Below, in pieces: positions 14,668 through 23,644 of a DNA stretch of 39,951 bases. Origin of the DNA: Bacteroidia bacterium (lineage in GTDB: Bacteria; Bacteroidota; Bacteroidia; Chitinophagales; Saprospiraceae); NCBI GenBank assembly GCA_030430845.1, contig JAUIKE010000063.1, positions 1 to 39,951 on the forward strand. The letters run 5' to 3'. The translations under genes were made by a program, and so were the position numbers. Every line of letters starts with the position of its first letter. Positions within the stretch are counted from its first letter, which is position 1. The notes beneath the pieces were generated by a model. That model did not search any database. It saw nothing but the letters and a program-made list of their open reading frames with translations, and was not told where the DNA came from.

Positions 14668-15752
14668 TCATCTTCCTCTTCTTCTTTTTTTGATTTCGGT
14701 GTATAATCAAAGCTCCAGTTGTATTGATCCAGATGTTGCAGAGCGAGTGTGAGTAGTTCGATGCTTTCGTGGATGTCCTTTTTATGAGCCATTTCGATGG
14801 TTTGGTGGATGTGGCGCAGGGGGATGGAAATGGCCCCGGAGATCGCACCCTTTTTGCCATACCGCTGAACGCCGGCCGTATCGGTTCCTCCGGCAGGCAG
14901 GATTTCTCTTTGTGCGTGAACATCATGGTCGTCGGCTAATTGCTGAAGGTAATTTACCATGCGATAATCGGAAATGACCGAGCCATCCATAATTTTGATA
15001 GCGGTACCTTTTCCCAGGCGAGTCACCATTTCGTGAGGTTGGGCCCCCGGTACGTCAAAGGCGATGGTCACGTCCAGGCCAAAACCGAAATCAGGATCAA
15101 TCAGGTGAGCAGAAGAGATCGCCCCGCGCAGGCCTACTTCTTCCTGAACGGTGAAAACACCGTAAATATCGTAAGGCACATCCTGATCTTTTAGCTTCCT
15201 AAGGGTTTCGATCAAAATAAAGACAGACACTCGGTTGTCCAGAGACTTGCCATTCACGCAGTCCCCCATTTCTATCAGATCCCCTTTTCGAGTAACGGGA
15301 TCACCAACTCTGATCATTGCCCTTACCTCTTCTTTGGGCAAGCCAAGGTCAATATAATATTCATTGATCGGAACGGCTTTATTCCTTTCATCTGGTTTCA
15401 TCAGATGTATAGGTTTGGTACCCATGACACCCATGATATCTTTTCTTCCATGAACGATGACGCGCTGAGAAGTGAGCGTTTTGGGATCGAAGCCACCTAA
15501 GGTGTGAAATCGCAGGAAGCCTTCTTCTTCAATATGGGTGACGATAAAGCTGATTTCATCCATATGGGCAGCAATCATCGCTTTTTTGGGGCTTTTCCCC
15601 TTTTTTACCGCGATCACATTGCCCATGTTGTCAATAGAAATTTCATCTACTAGTGACGCGACCTCTTTAATAACCAATTGGCGTATGCGCTGTTCGAATC
15701 CGGGTGCTCCTGGGGTTTCACAAATTTGCTTAAGCAACTCGAAGTTGATCAT
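14658..15752 (-). CDS. M42-family metallo-aminopeptidase
   Basis: This is a 364-residue dinuclear-metal aminopeptidase of the M42 (TET/glutamyl aminopeptidase/FrvX) family. Metal ligands and catalytic residues are visible: AHMDE (62-66), KSLDNR with Asp172, the catalytic pair VQEEVG (202-207), FGLDV (224-228) and IPLRHIH with His near 314-316. The N-terminus starts ELLKQICETPGAPGFEQRIR as expected. It has an acidic C-terminal tail (EEEEDDLY). No signal peptide is present, so it is cytoplasmic and likely trims peptides after proteasome-like or Lon/Clp degradation. It is divergent from the flippase operon. Confidence 0.93.
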   Translation of the reverse strand: MINFELLKQICETPGAPGFEQRIRQLVIKEVASLVDEISIDNMGNVIAVKKGKSPKKAMIAAHMDEISFIVTHIEEEGFLRFHTLGGFDPKTLTSQRVIVHGRKDIMGVMGTKPIHLMKPDERNKAVPINEYYIDLGLPKEEVRAMIRVGDPVTRKGDLIEMGDCVNGKSLDNRVSVFILIETLRKLKDQDVPYDIYGVFTVQEEVGLRGAISSAHLIDPDFGFGLDVTIAFDVPGAQPHEMVTRLGKGTAIKIMDGSVISDYRMVNYLQQLADDHDVHAQREILPAGGTDTAGVQRYGKKGAISGAISIPLRHIHQTIEMAHKKDIHESIELLTLALQHLDQYNWSFDYTPKSKKEEEEDDLY

Positions 15753-15927
15753 AATATCTTTAAGTTTTAAGGCGATGTTGGTTTTCCAGGGATAAGTGCG
15801 AAAATAACAACTAATCCCCTGACTTTGTTAAAAAACACAACGTATAATTTCCTCAAAGAAGTATATTGCGAGGAATTTTGAGCTTTTAGGAGGCGAAAAC
15901 ACGCAAGGCCTCTAATAAAAAACAGGT

Positions 15928-17493
15928 ATGTCTGTACTAAGGAAGCTGGCCGGCGAAACGGCTATTTACGGGATCAGTAGTATTTTGAGTCGATTGTTGA
16001 ACTGGGTGATCCTTACGCCCTACCTTACGCGGGTCTTTAGCGACCAGTCGGATTATGGGATCATTTCGGAGATGTATACCTACACGGCCCTCTTGCTGGT
16101 ATTTTTCACCTTCCGTATGGAAACCACTTTTTTCCGCTTCGGCAGCCAAAAAGGCTTCATGGAAGTGAGTTTTTCTAAAGCTTCTCTGGCAGTTTCAGGA
16201 CTGACCTTAGTCCTGAGTGGTCTGTTGCTCGTCAATGCTCAGGCACTGGCCAATTTTATTGAGTACCCTGAGCATCCTGATTTTATTCAATGGATTGTAT
16301 TCATTATTGCCTTTGATGCCCTGGCTGCCATTCCATTTGCCCGCCTGCGTTTGCAGAGCCGGCCTGTACGTTTTGCTATTTTGAAAGTCCTCGGCATTGT
16401 TGTCAACATCCTCTTAATTTTCTTTTTCCTTGAGGTTTGTCCGTGGCTGATCGATCATGGCTATGGCTCCTGGGTGAATTTTTATTCGGAAGAAAGCAGA
16501 ATCGGTTATATCTTTTTGTCTAACCTCATCGCAAGTGGGGTTGTGTTGCTCTTTTTGCTCCCCTTATATTCGAATGTCAAATTAAAAATGGCCGCCCCGG
16601 CAGATATCATCGATCAGGAACTTCCGGAGGAAAAAGTGACGGACACCAAAGGCAAGCTTCAAAAGCCTGATTTAAAGAGGATGTTCTTTTATGCACTCCC
16701 GCTGGTAGTCGCCGGGCTGGCAGCTGTTATCAATCAATTGATCGGCATTCCTATGCTGCGCGCGCTGGGAGACGTAGATCTGGAAAAAGCCCGGGCCATG
16801 GCGGGTGTCTATGGTGCTGTGGCCAAGCTCGCAGTCATTATGAATTTATTCACCCAGGCCTTCAACTATGCAGCCGAGCCCTTCTTTTTTCGAAATGCCC
16901 AGGAAAAAAACGCCAACCAGATCTATGCCGATGTGGCCAAAGCCTTTGCCCTGGTAGGGGGATTAGCCTTTCTGGGGGTCATTTGTTATTTAGATGTACT
17001 GCAGTATTTTTTGGGAAAAACTTATCGGGAAGGGCTGGAGATCGTTCCGTTCCTGTTAGCAGCTTATTTCTTCCTGGGCTTATTCTACAACTTCTCCATT
17101 TGGTACAAACTCGAGGATATGACCAGGTTTGGGGGATATATCGCCATTGGAGGCTCCATCATCACAGTGGGCCTGAATTGGATGCTAATCCCTAGTTTCG
17201 GCATCTACGGCCCTGCCTGGTCGGCCCTGGCTTGTTATAGCTTTATGGCTGCTGCCAGTTACTGGACAGGGAGGAAGTACAAGCCCATTCCATATCCTGT
17301 CCGCAGGATTACTTCTTATTTTTTATTGTCCTCTGCGGGTGTATTGTTATCGATGTGGCTGCGTCCGCAACTTGAAGGACAATTGGGCCTTTCTCTGTTA
17401 ATCAACACCTTAATATTTCTAATAATCCTCAGTCTGTTTTTATTTTTAGACCGGAAATACATTAAGAGACTATTTTTTAACAAACCCATTTAG
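15928..17493 (+). CDS. Lipid-linked oligosaccharide flippase (MATE/Wzx-like)
   Basis: The protein has 521 residues and about 14 transmembrane helices. The N-terminal segment ETAIYGISSILSRLLNWVIL is typical of polysaccharide biosynthesis (MurJ/Wzx/MATE-like) flippases. A cytoplasmic acidic and basic loop lies at residues about 229-250 between the two six- or seven-helix halves. It may export a cell-envelope glycan precursor. The M16 protease ATG begins one base after its stop, so the two genes are co-transcribed and probably translationally coupled. No glycosyltransferases flank it, so a capsule locus is not supported. Confidence 0.88.
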   Translation: MSVLRKLAGETAIYGISSILSRLLNWVILTPYLTRVFSDQSDYGIISEMYTYTALLLVFFTFRMETTFFRFGSQKGFMEVSFSKASLAVSGLTLVLSGLLLVNAQALANFIEYPEHPDFIQWIVFIIAFDALAAIPFARLRLQSRPVRFAILKVLGIVVNILLIFFFLEVCPWLIDHGYGSWVNFYSEESRIGYIFLSNLIASGVVLLFLLPLYSNVKLKMAAPADIIDQELPEEKVTDTKGKLQKPDLKRMFFYALPLVVAGLAAVINQLIGIPMLRALGDVDLEKARAMAGVYGAVAKLAVIMNLFTQAFNYAAEPFFFRNAQEKNANQIYADVAKAFALVGGLAFLGVICYLDVLQYFLGKTYREGLEIVPFLLAAYFFLGLFYNFSIWYKLEDMTRFGGYIAIGGSIITVGLNWMLIPSFGIYGPAWSALACYSFMAAASYWTGRKYKPIPYPVRRITSYFLLSSAGVLLSMWLRPQLEGQLGLSLLINTLIFLIILSLFLFLDRKYIKRLFFNKPI

Positions 17494-17494
17494 C

Positions 17495-20335
17495 ATGATG
17501 AAATCCCTTCGACTGTTTTTACTGACGCTTCCTTTATTAGCGATGGTAAGCTGTTCAGAAACCAGCACGACACCGAAATCGCAAGATGAATTTCGGGTCA
17601 ACTTTGAAAAATTCACCCTCGAAAACGGTTTGGAAGTGATCTTTCACGAAGATCATTCTGACCCGGTAGCAGCCGTGGCCCTCACGTTCCACGTCGGATC
17701 GGCACGAGAGAAAGAAGGAAAAACCGGCTTTGCGCATTTGTTTGAGCATCTGTTGTTTCTCGAGTCTGAGAACCTTGGGAAAGGAGGCCTGGATAAATTA
17801 AGCGCACGCGTAGGAGGTTCCGGCGCTAACGGCTCCACCAGCCGCGACCGCACCAACTATTTTCAAACCGTCCCCAGCGATGCCCTGGAAAAAATGCTTT
17901 GGGCAGAAGCCGACAAACTCGGTTTTTTCATTAATACCGTCACCGAAGCCGTAGTGGCCAAAGAAAAGCAAGTGGTTAAGAATGAAAAGCGTCAAAGTGT
18001 GGACAACCGACCGTACGGCCACGCCAGCTATGTGATCGGCAAGAATATGTATCCGGAAGACCACCCCTACAACTGGCAAGTGATCGGATCGTTGGAAGAC
18101 CTTCAAAATGCAACGCTGGAGGATGTCAAGGAATTCTACAATAAGTGGTATGTACCTAATAATTGCACCCTGGTAGTGGCCGGCGATTTTGATCCGGAGC
18201 AAGCGAGGGAGTGGGTGGAAAAATATTTTTCCGAAATAAAAAAGGGCGATGATATTGAGCCTATGGAAAAAAGGCAGGCCAAGCTTTCCGAAACAAGCCT
18301 GCGCTACCACGAGGACAACTTTGCACGTTTGCCCGAATTGCAGATGGCCTGGCCCAGTGTCGAAGTCTACCACCCTGATGCTTACCCCCTGGAGATTCTG
18401 GCTTCTTTGTTGACCGAAGGCAAAAAAGCGCCTTTCCAGAAAGTGATCGTGGAAGAAAAGCAGCTGGCCGATAATGTTAGAGCCAGTAGCCGCAACTCCG
18501 AGTTAGCCGGAGAATTTTATCTGACGGTCCAGGCTTTTCCAAATACTGACCTGGATGAGGTATCCGCCGGCATCCAGGAAGCCTTTGCCCGCTTTGAGTC
18601 AGAAGGATTCACGGAGGAAGACCTTAACCGGATTAAGGCAGGCTTGGAAACAGGCTTCTACAATGGTTTATCAAGCGTTTTGGGCAAGGCATTTCAACTG
18701 GCCCAATACAATATCTTTGCCGGAGATCCCAGTTACATCAATGAAGACATCAAAAGGACGATGGCCGTCACTCAATCTGATGTGAGGAGGGTATATGAAA
18801 AATACATTAAAGGCCAGCCTTTTGTAGCCACCAGCTTTGTGCCCAAAGGACAGCTTGAGTTGACATTGGAAGGTTCGGAGAAGGCCGAAGTAGTAGAAGA
18901 AAAAATCATTCAGGGCCGGGCAGACGAGGCCTTTACTTTGCCGGAAAATGTAGCATATGAGCGTACGCCTTCCAGTTTTGATCGGACGGTGGAACCTCCA
19001 TACGGGCCAAGTCCGGAAATAAAAGTTCCCGAGCTTTGGAAGGGAGAGCTTTCGAATGGTATCAAGATTTACGGCATCGATAATAATGAATTGCCCTTAG
19101 TACAGTTCAATTTGCGCATTAAGGGAGGCCTGTTACTGGATCAGCCGGACAAGGTCGGCGTAGCCAATTTGGTAGCCGATTTGATGACAAAAGGTACTAA
19201 AAATAAAACGCCTGAAGAGCTGGAAGCCGCCATCGACGAACTAGGTGCTCGCATTAGCATCCGTGCCGGACAGCAATACATCGTAATTTCCGGGAATTCA
19301 CTGGCCAGGAATTATGCTAAAACCATGGCCCTGGCACAGGAGATGCTGCTAGAGCCTCGCTGGGATGAACAGGAGTTCGAGCTGGCCAAGCAAAGCGTGA
19401 TGAGCCAGATCGCTGCTTCGCGGGCTCGCCCTAACAGCATTGCGGAGAATGCCTTTAATGAATTGTTGTATGGAAAGGATCACATCTTCTCAAATGATAT
19501 TTTAGGTGACCAGGTATCCGTTGAATCCATTACACTACAGGATCTAAAGGATTATTATGCCGCTAATTTTTCTCCAATACTGGCCGATTATCTGGTGGTA
19601 GGGGATGTGAGCAAACAGGAAGTAATGGAAGCCCTGTCTGGCCTGGAAGCCAATTGGGCAAAAAGAGAGGTACAGCTTCCGGAATTACCGGAACCTCCGG
19701 TGGTCGATGCCTCGAAGGTTTATTTCTACGATGTACCCAATGCCAAGCAATCCGTTCTACGATTCGGCTACCTCGCCCTGGCGGAGAATGATCCAGACTA
19801 TTATCCGGCTGAGGTAATGAACTACATTTTGGGCGGCGGTGGCTTTGCCTCCAGGCTTACGCAGGAATTGCGAGAAGGCAAGGGGTATACCTATGGAATT
19901 CGCTCCTCTTTCTCCGGAACCGATTATCCCGGCCCTTTCTCGATTGGCAGTGGTGTTCGAACGAACGTGACCTATGAATCGGCTCAATTGGTGAAAGACA
20001 TCCTGAAGGAGTATCCGTCTACCTTTACAGAGAAAGACCTCGAGACGACCAAGAGCTCTCTGACCAAGAGCCAGGCCCGTGCATTTGAAACCCTGGGTGC
20101 CAAGCTGAACATGCTGGACAACATCAGCACCTACGGCTGGTCGGCCGATTATGTAAAGGACAGGAAGGCCATCATCGAAGGCATGACGATCGAGCGGGTT
20201 CAGGAGCTGGCCCGGCAGTATGCCAATCCCGATAAGATGATCTACCTGGTCGTAGGTGACGCCGCTACGCAAAAGGACCGCCTCAGGCAGTTGGGGTATG
20301 GGGAGCCGGTGCTGCTGAACGCTCCGGTTGAGTAA
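17495..20335 (+). CDS. M16 family zinc metalloprotease lipoprotein (two-lobed, insulinase/PqqL-like)
   Basis: This 946-residue lipoprotein has a signal peptide ending in LAMVSC (Cys20). The first M16 lobe has the inverted zinc motif HLFEH (81-85) and the distal zinc-ligand Glu in VVKNEKR (about 164). The second lobe begins near residue 510 with LWKGELSNGIKIYGIDNN. It lacks HxxEH (GVANLVADLMTKGT) but retains the RLTQELREGKGYTYG motif (about 786-800), the usual division into an active N-terminal and an inactive C-terminal lobe. It probably degrades peptides in the periplasm. It is coupled to the flippase gene. Confidence 0.95.
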   Translation: MMKSLRLFLLTLPLLAMVSCSETSTTPKSQDEFRVNFEKFTLENGLEVIFHEDHSDPVAAVALTFHVGSAREKEGKTGFAHLFEHLLFLESENLGKGGLDKLSARVGGSGANGSTSRDRTNYFQTVPSDALEKMLWAEADKLGFFINTVTEAVVAKEKQVVKNEKRQSVDNRPYGHASYVIGKNMYPEDHPYNWQVIGSLEDLQNATLEDVKEFYNKWYVPNNCTLVVAGDFDPEQAREWVEKYFSEIKKGDDIEPMEKRQAKLSETSLRYHEDNFARLPELQMAWPSVEVYHPDAYPLEILASLLTEGKKAPFQKVIVEEKQLADNVRASSRNSELAGEFYLTVQAFPNTDLDEVSAGIQEAFARFESEGFTEEDLNRIKAGLETGFYNGLSSVLGKAFQLAQYNIFAGDPSYINEDIKRTMAVTQSDVRRVYEKYIKGQPFVATSFVPKGQLELTLEGSEKAEVVEEKIIQGRADEAFTLPENVAYERTPSSFDRTVEPPYGPSPEIKVPELWKGELSNGIKIYGIDNNELPLVQFNLRIKGGLLLDQPDKVGVANLVADLMTKGTKNKTPEELEAAIDELGARISIRAGQQYIVISGNSLARNYAKTMALAQEMLLEPRWDEQEFELAKQSVMSQIAASRARPNSIAENAFNELLYGKDHIFSNDILGDQVSVESITLQDLKDYYAANFSPILADYLVVGDVSKQEVMEALSGLEANWAKREVQLPELPEPPVVDASKVYFYDVPNAKQSVLRFGYLALAENDPDYYPAEVMNYILGGGGFASRLTQELREGKGYTYGIRSSFSGTDYPGPFSIGSGVRTNVTYESAQLVKDILKEYPSTFTEKDLETTKSSLTKSQARAFETLGAKLNMLDNISTYGWSADYVKDRKAIIEGMTIERVQELARQYANPDKMIYLVVGDAATQKDRLRQLGYGEPVLLNAPVE

Positions 20336-20417
20336 TTTCCGATACGAGCAGGCTGCCATAACCTGCCAAAATCGGACAAAATCGGACAGGGACTTGCGTC
20401 CAAATAAAATTTTGTGA

Positions 20418-20470
20418 ATCTTGTGTTAGTCACCTGGTGACTTGGAGTCACCAGGTGACTAACACAAGAT
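20418..20470. terminator. Long perfect hairpin after the M16 protease gene
   Basis: Perfect 25-bp arms 20418-20442 and 20446-20470 have the loop TGG and are followed by a short T-rich stretch. The hairpin lies 82 bp past the M16 stop, and each arm itself carries a smaller self-complementary CACCTGGTG core. It is the main feature of the 20336-20530 gap, where nothing else is apparent. Confidence 0.75.
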
Positions 20471-20530
20471 TTTCTCACTCCAATAAAACCGGAGCCCACT
20501 CCTAAAATAGTAAACCAACCCCACCCTGCT

Positions 20531-20878
20531 ATGACTCCCACTCCACTCATCAAAGCCCTACAAGTAGCCGAACAATTACTAAAAAAAATGCTGCCGCTAT
20601 CCCAGAGGAGATCCTGGCCAGCTTCATGGTCCCTTTTTGTAATTTCAAAGGCGGCGACATTGTCGATGTTTTTTAAAACCAATTATATCGGAAATATTCT
20701 TCGCCAGGTACAAGTTTTTGAAAACGGCCGTCGTTTAAAATACGACCATTCCCATTCCCATGATCAATTCGGCCAGATAGGCCAAATCCCTCTTAACAGA
20801 AACAAAATGGCCACCCATCGTATACTGCAGTCCGACTTTGAGCAAGAATGGGCTTTTCCTGCTGACAACCGGTCATAA
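20531..20878 (+). pseudogene. Unknown protein gene broken by two compensating homopolymer frameshifts
   Basis: The open frame gives a 115-residue product with an unconvincing middle (SQRRSWPASWSL). The +1-shifted frame between two homopolymers reads as good protein: AIPEEILASFMVPFCNFKGG and then DIVDVF. Adding one A to the A8 run at 20581-20588 and removing one T from the T6 run at 20669-20674 restores a single frame. It would start MTPTPLIKALQVAEQLLKKN and continue VFKTNYIGNILRQVQVFENG to the His-containing YDHSHSHDQFGQIG region and the stop. This is a real gene with two mutations, or two sequencing or assembly errors in homopolymers. The product is unrecognised. It has no signal peptide and a basic character. 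Confidence 0.6.
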
Positions 20879-20967
20879 CCACATTGGGTCTCATTAGTCG
20901 ATTTTATGTGCAGAAAAAAAATTATCCGGCCAAATTAAGGACCTATTTCAAACCAAAAAATACAACT

Positions 20968-21525
20968 ATGAAAAAAGCACTAAAATGGATTGGCATTGTG
21001 CTAGGAGTTCTGGCCGTCCTGATGATCATCGGTTTCCAGGTTATGAAATCACAAACCAAAAAACACAGTCCGGAAGGCACCGTCGAAATGACACAAGGAA
21101 ATACTGAAATTTCGGTATTTTACAATCGCCCGGGCAAAAAAGGTCGCGAAATATTCGGGGGGCTCGTACCATACAATGAAGTCTGGCGTACCGGTGCCAA
21201 TGAGGCCACTACTTTTACCACCAATAAGAATTTGGTAATTGACAATCAGACATTACCTGCAGGGAAATACACGATCTGGACCATCCCTGATGAGGACAAC
21301 TGGGCCGTCATTTTTAACGACAAGATGTATTCCTGGGGAGTCAGCATTTCCAAAGGTGGCGCCGCCAGCCGCAATCCGGATAATGATGTTTTGAAAACTA
21401 TGGTGCCGGTGGAAAAAATGGATGAAGTCGTGGAGCTGTTTACCATCTCATTAGAGGAAAGCCCTATGGCACTCACAATGAGTTGGGATCAAACGAGGGT
21501 GAGGGTGCCGATTCAAATTAAATAA
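20968..21525 (+). CDS. DUF2911 membrane-anchored protein
   Basis: Counting from the ATG at 20968 gives 185 residues. The frame opens further upstream at a TTG, but the preferred start gives a normal N-terminal anchor helix (LKWIGIVLGVLAVLMIIGF). The DUF2911 core is clear: FYNRPGKKGREIFGGLVPY, EVWRTGANEATTFTTNKN, LPAGKYTIWTIPDEDNWAVIF and the C-terminal MALTMSWDQTRVRVPI. The family is common in Bacteroidota, is predicted periplasmic and has no established function. The gene follows the disrupted gene by 89 bp. Confidence 0.88.
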   Translation: MKKALKWIGIVLGVLAVLMIIGFQVMKSQTKKHSPEGTVEMTQGNTEISVFYNRPGKKGREIFGGLVPYNEVWRTGANEATTFTTNKNLVIDNQTLPAGKYTIWTIPDEDNWAVIFNDKMYSWGVSISKGGAASRNPDNDVLKTMVPVEKMDEVVELFTISLEESPMALTMSWDQTRVRVPIQIK

Positions 21526-21568
21526 ACCGTAATGTATCCGAAATCATTAACCTTGCAAACCCATATCT

Positions 21569-22366
21569 ATGTCTAATCAAAAAGGCAATCAATTCCCGGC
21601 CTGGGGAATTAACACCGAAAACCAGGTATTCGCAGTAGACCCCGAAAACAATATCATTACCAAGTCCGACACTGGCTTCGCCATAGACCTCGGCATTTCA
21701 GAAGACGGTACCCTTTGGGCGCTTTCTCAAATACCTGACCCCGATGGCGGCGGAGCTAGGATTTTTTGGAGTAATGGCGACGGCAACTGGACAGAAATTA
21801 ATACCTCCGATCCGGGCGGCGTTCAAATCACAGGCACTACTGCCGGAAATTGCATTTACCGTACCTTCGACGGAGTGCTCCGCACCATGGATACCGCAGG
21901 AAATAGTTCTGTACTGTATGACCAATTTCCCGTAACAGATGTAGATTATGGAGGGGGTTATCTTTGGGCTATTTTGGACTCCAATACTATGGAGGACAAT
22001 ATCATCATTCAACCACATTTGCATTTATCAAAATTCACCTCTCCACTAAACTGGTCTTCTTTTAAGGGAAATCCTTCACCAAGTAGCCTATCGGCAGGAT
22101 ACGCGGGCAATTGTTACGGTCTTATTGACGGCACGCCTACTTATTTCTTAACGGATGGTTCGGGCTCTGGTAGCGCAGGAGCAGGAGTGGACGGTCAGTG
22201 CTTGCAGATGACCTTTAAAAACTGGTCGTATGTACTAACCACTAATCTTAATGAGGAAGGGAACCTGGTGTATAAATGGGTAGATACTTTTGGAGGGAAA
22301 TTTGAGCCTACCAATATCCGGGCAAATTATTTTCTTTCTTCTTTTTACAGGAAAAGCCCTGCTTAA
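21569..22366 (+). CDS. Tectonin-like beta-propeller protein
   Basis: This 265-residue protein has recurring short motifs of the type G-I-x-x-D-G-T-L-W-A-L (residues about 47-57) and VDYGGGYLWAIL. Asn- and Gly-rich turns lie between predicted strands, and NGDGNWTEIN resembles the W-x-x-I/L strand of tectonin repeats. Tectonin propellers bind glycans or lipopolysaccharide in lectins. No signal peptide is evident, so secretion would need another route. Assignment to tectonin is by eye; an unrelated small propeller is possible. It converges on the lipocalin-like gene across a hairpin and follows the DUF2911 gene by 43 bp. Confidence 0.5.
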   Translation: MSNQKGNQFPAWGINTENQVFAVDPENNIITKSDTGFAIDLGISEDGTLWALSQIPDPDGGGARIFWSNGDGNWTEINTSDPGGVQITGTTAGNCIYRTFDGVLRTMDTAGNSSVLYDQFPVTDVDYGGGYLWAILDSNTMEDNIIIQPHLHLSKFTSPLNWSSFKGNPSPSSLSAGYAGNCYGLIDGTPTYFLTDGSGSGSAGAGVDGQCLQMTFKNWSYVLTTNLNEEGNLVYKWVDTFGGKFEPTNIRANYFLSSFYRKSPA

Positions 22367-22370
22367 AACA

Positions 22371-22406
22371 AGAAAGGGTAAATACCGGCCGGCATTTACC
22401 CTTTCT
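22371..22406. terminator. Hairpin between tectonin-like and lipocalin-like genes
   Basis: The 18-bp arms 22371-22388 and 22389-22406 pair with one mismatch and a CCGG-CCGG centre. A pyrimidine-rich, T-rich tract follows on the plus strand and an A-rich tract lies before it. It serves the convergent ends at 22366 and 22418. Confidence 0.75.
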
Positions 22407-22417
22407 TTATCTTTCTC

Positions 22418-22780
22418 TTATTGCTTCTTCAGTGTCAAAGGCGGTGGCACTGAGCCATCTCCGCAAGGCATTTGCTTTGGTGTAAACAGCATCGTGGAGG
22501 CGTCTTTCAATTCAAACTGACAAATGACCGTACCGTTGCAATCATCGGTTTTCAAGGGAATATGAATCTCATTGCCTTTAACTTCATAAGTGGAATTAAC
22601 AGGCGCTTCACTTCCCTCCTTGTAAGAAAAGGACATATCCTCATTCATCTTGAATGTCAAAGTCATCATGTTTCCCTGATCATCTACCGGCACCTGAGTA
22701 GACCAGGTTCCGACAACAGATTGACTATAAGCAGCTAAGGAAAATAAAAGGAATGCACAAAGCGAAAGAATTGTTTTCAT
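22418..22780 (-). CDS. Small secreted lipocalin-like protein
   Basis: The 120-residue protein has a clear signal peptide (about residues 1-19, cleaved after SLAAYSQ). The mature part starts SVVGTWSTQVPV, the VxGTW opening typical of lipocalin-like domains. Alternating strand-like segments follow (MMTLTFKMNEDMSFSYKEG, YEVKGNEIHIPL, CQFELKD). Two Cys pairs, in DDCNGTVICQF and MPCGDG, could form disulfides in the periplasm. Function and ligand are unknown. The gene is alone on the minus strand between convergent and divergent neighbours. Confidence 0.7.
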   Translation of the reverse strand: MKTILSLCAFLLFSLAAYSQSVVGTWSTQVPVDDQGNMMTLTFKMNEDMSFSYKEGSEAPVNSTYEVKGNEIHIPLKTDDCNGTVICQFELKDASTMLFTPKQMPCGDGSVPPPLTLKKQ

Positions 22781-22969
22781 TTGGACTGATTTAAGGTAAT
22801 TTGAATGTTTTTCTCGACTCTATATTACTAAAAAAAGGGCGGACCAATACTATGTTTTTTCGATTTAACGCTATTTCTTTATTAAATACGTAATTTTTAA
22901 ATAGCCTTTGAACTTTAAAATAAAATTGGTTTTACCTGTAAGTAGGTTTAGTAAATTGAAATATGACCC

Positions 22970-23602
22970 TTGAAGCGTTTTAAAGCGACATACACAACCC
23001 AATCTTTTCCACGGCCTCCTGCCTGGACAGAGCGCCTGGCTGAAGCCCTGGGCGGTTTAGCCATCATTTTGCTTGTATTGATGGCCCTTCCATTTGTATT
23101 GGTTCTGTTTCTGGTCGTGCAACTAAGAAATCTTCTCTCCCCTTCGACAGCGGAGCAGGAGCTCCTCTTTCCGGATTGGCCATGGGACACAATAATCGAA
23201 AATGAGCATCTGCATATTGAATGGCGGCAAAATCACAACCTGCAGCAATATGCCGATAAAGATCCACATCTGTCAGATGATCTTGAATTTGGAGAGTTTG
23301 TTGCCTACGGTTTGCGCAGTACGCCTGAAGTTCCGGAATTAAACGATATGTATTTTGATTTCTGTTACGAGGAGTGGGAAAATGGTTTATTGTTAAGAGG
23401 CCTTTCTCCGATCGAATCCCGAGATATGGACCCCATTTACTTCTTGGATTATAAGGAAAAAAACATGCAACTGCTCGGTGAAGTTCCTGCGAATGCGGAA
23501 GTAAAATTTGTCAAAAACGAGGATGGAAGTATTTCTGTGAAAGGAACAAACGGAAATGAAAAGTTTGCCTTAAAAATTTGTATCATTGAGGCTCAAGCTT
23601 AA
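22970..23602 (+). CDS. Membrane-anchored protein of unknown function
   Basis: This 210-residue protein has one long hydrophobic region at about residues 27-52 (ALGGLAIILLVLMALPFVLVLF), then an acidic soluble domain rich in aromatic residues. The soluble part has beta-type spacing (FCYEEWENGLLLRGLSPIES, FLDYKEKNMQLLGEVPAN). I do not recognise a family. The start is a TTG at 22970, because no ATG in this frame precedes the membrane segment, so the start is uncertain. It is followed at 42 bp by the YD-repeat gene, with a small hairpin between, and the two may form a transcript. Confidence 0.65.
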   Translation: MKRFKATYTTQSFPRPPAWTERLAEALGGLAIILLVLMALPFVLVLFLVVQLRNLLSPSTAEQELLFPDWPWDTIIENEHLHIEWRQNHNLQQYADKDPHLSDDLEFGEFVAYGLRSTPEVPELNDMYFDFCYEEWENGLLLRGLSPIESRDMDPIYFLDYKEKNMQLLGEVPANAEVKFVKNEDGSISVKGTNGNEKFALKICIIEAQA

Positions 23603-23605
23603 AAA

Positions 23606-23626
23606 GTATTCGCGTGCCGCGAATAC
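23606..23626. terminator. Small hairpin between two plus-strand genes
   Basis: The 9-bp perfect arms 23606-23614 and 23618-23626 have the loop TGC, four bases after the upstream stop codon. No T-run follows, so it may be a processing or attenuation site rather than a full terminator. Confidence 0.5.
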
Positions 23627-23644
23627 CTAAACCATATATTTTTT

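Noticed and set aside
17798..18373. 191-residue minus-strand open frame inside the M16 protease gene
   Set aside because: It lies wholly within a well-supported protease gene with clear motifs and its own sequence matches no family pattern.
19757..20359. 200-residue minus-strand open frame overlapping the M16 C-terminal half
   Set aside because: The sense strand encodes the conserved RLTQELREGKGYTYG motif; the antisense frame has no domain pattern or plausible start context.
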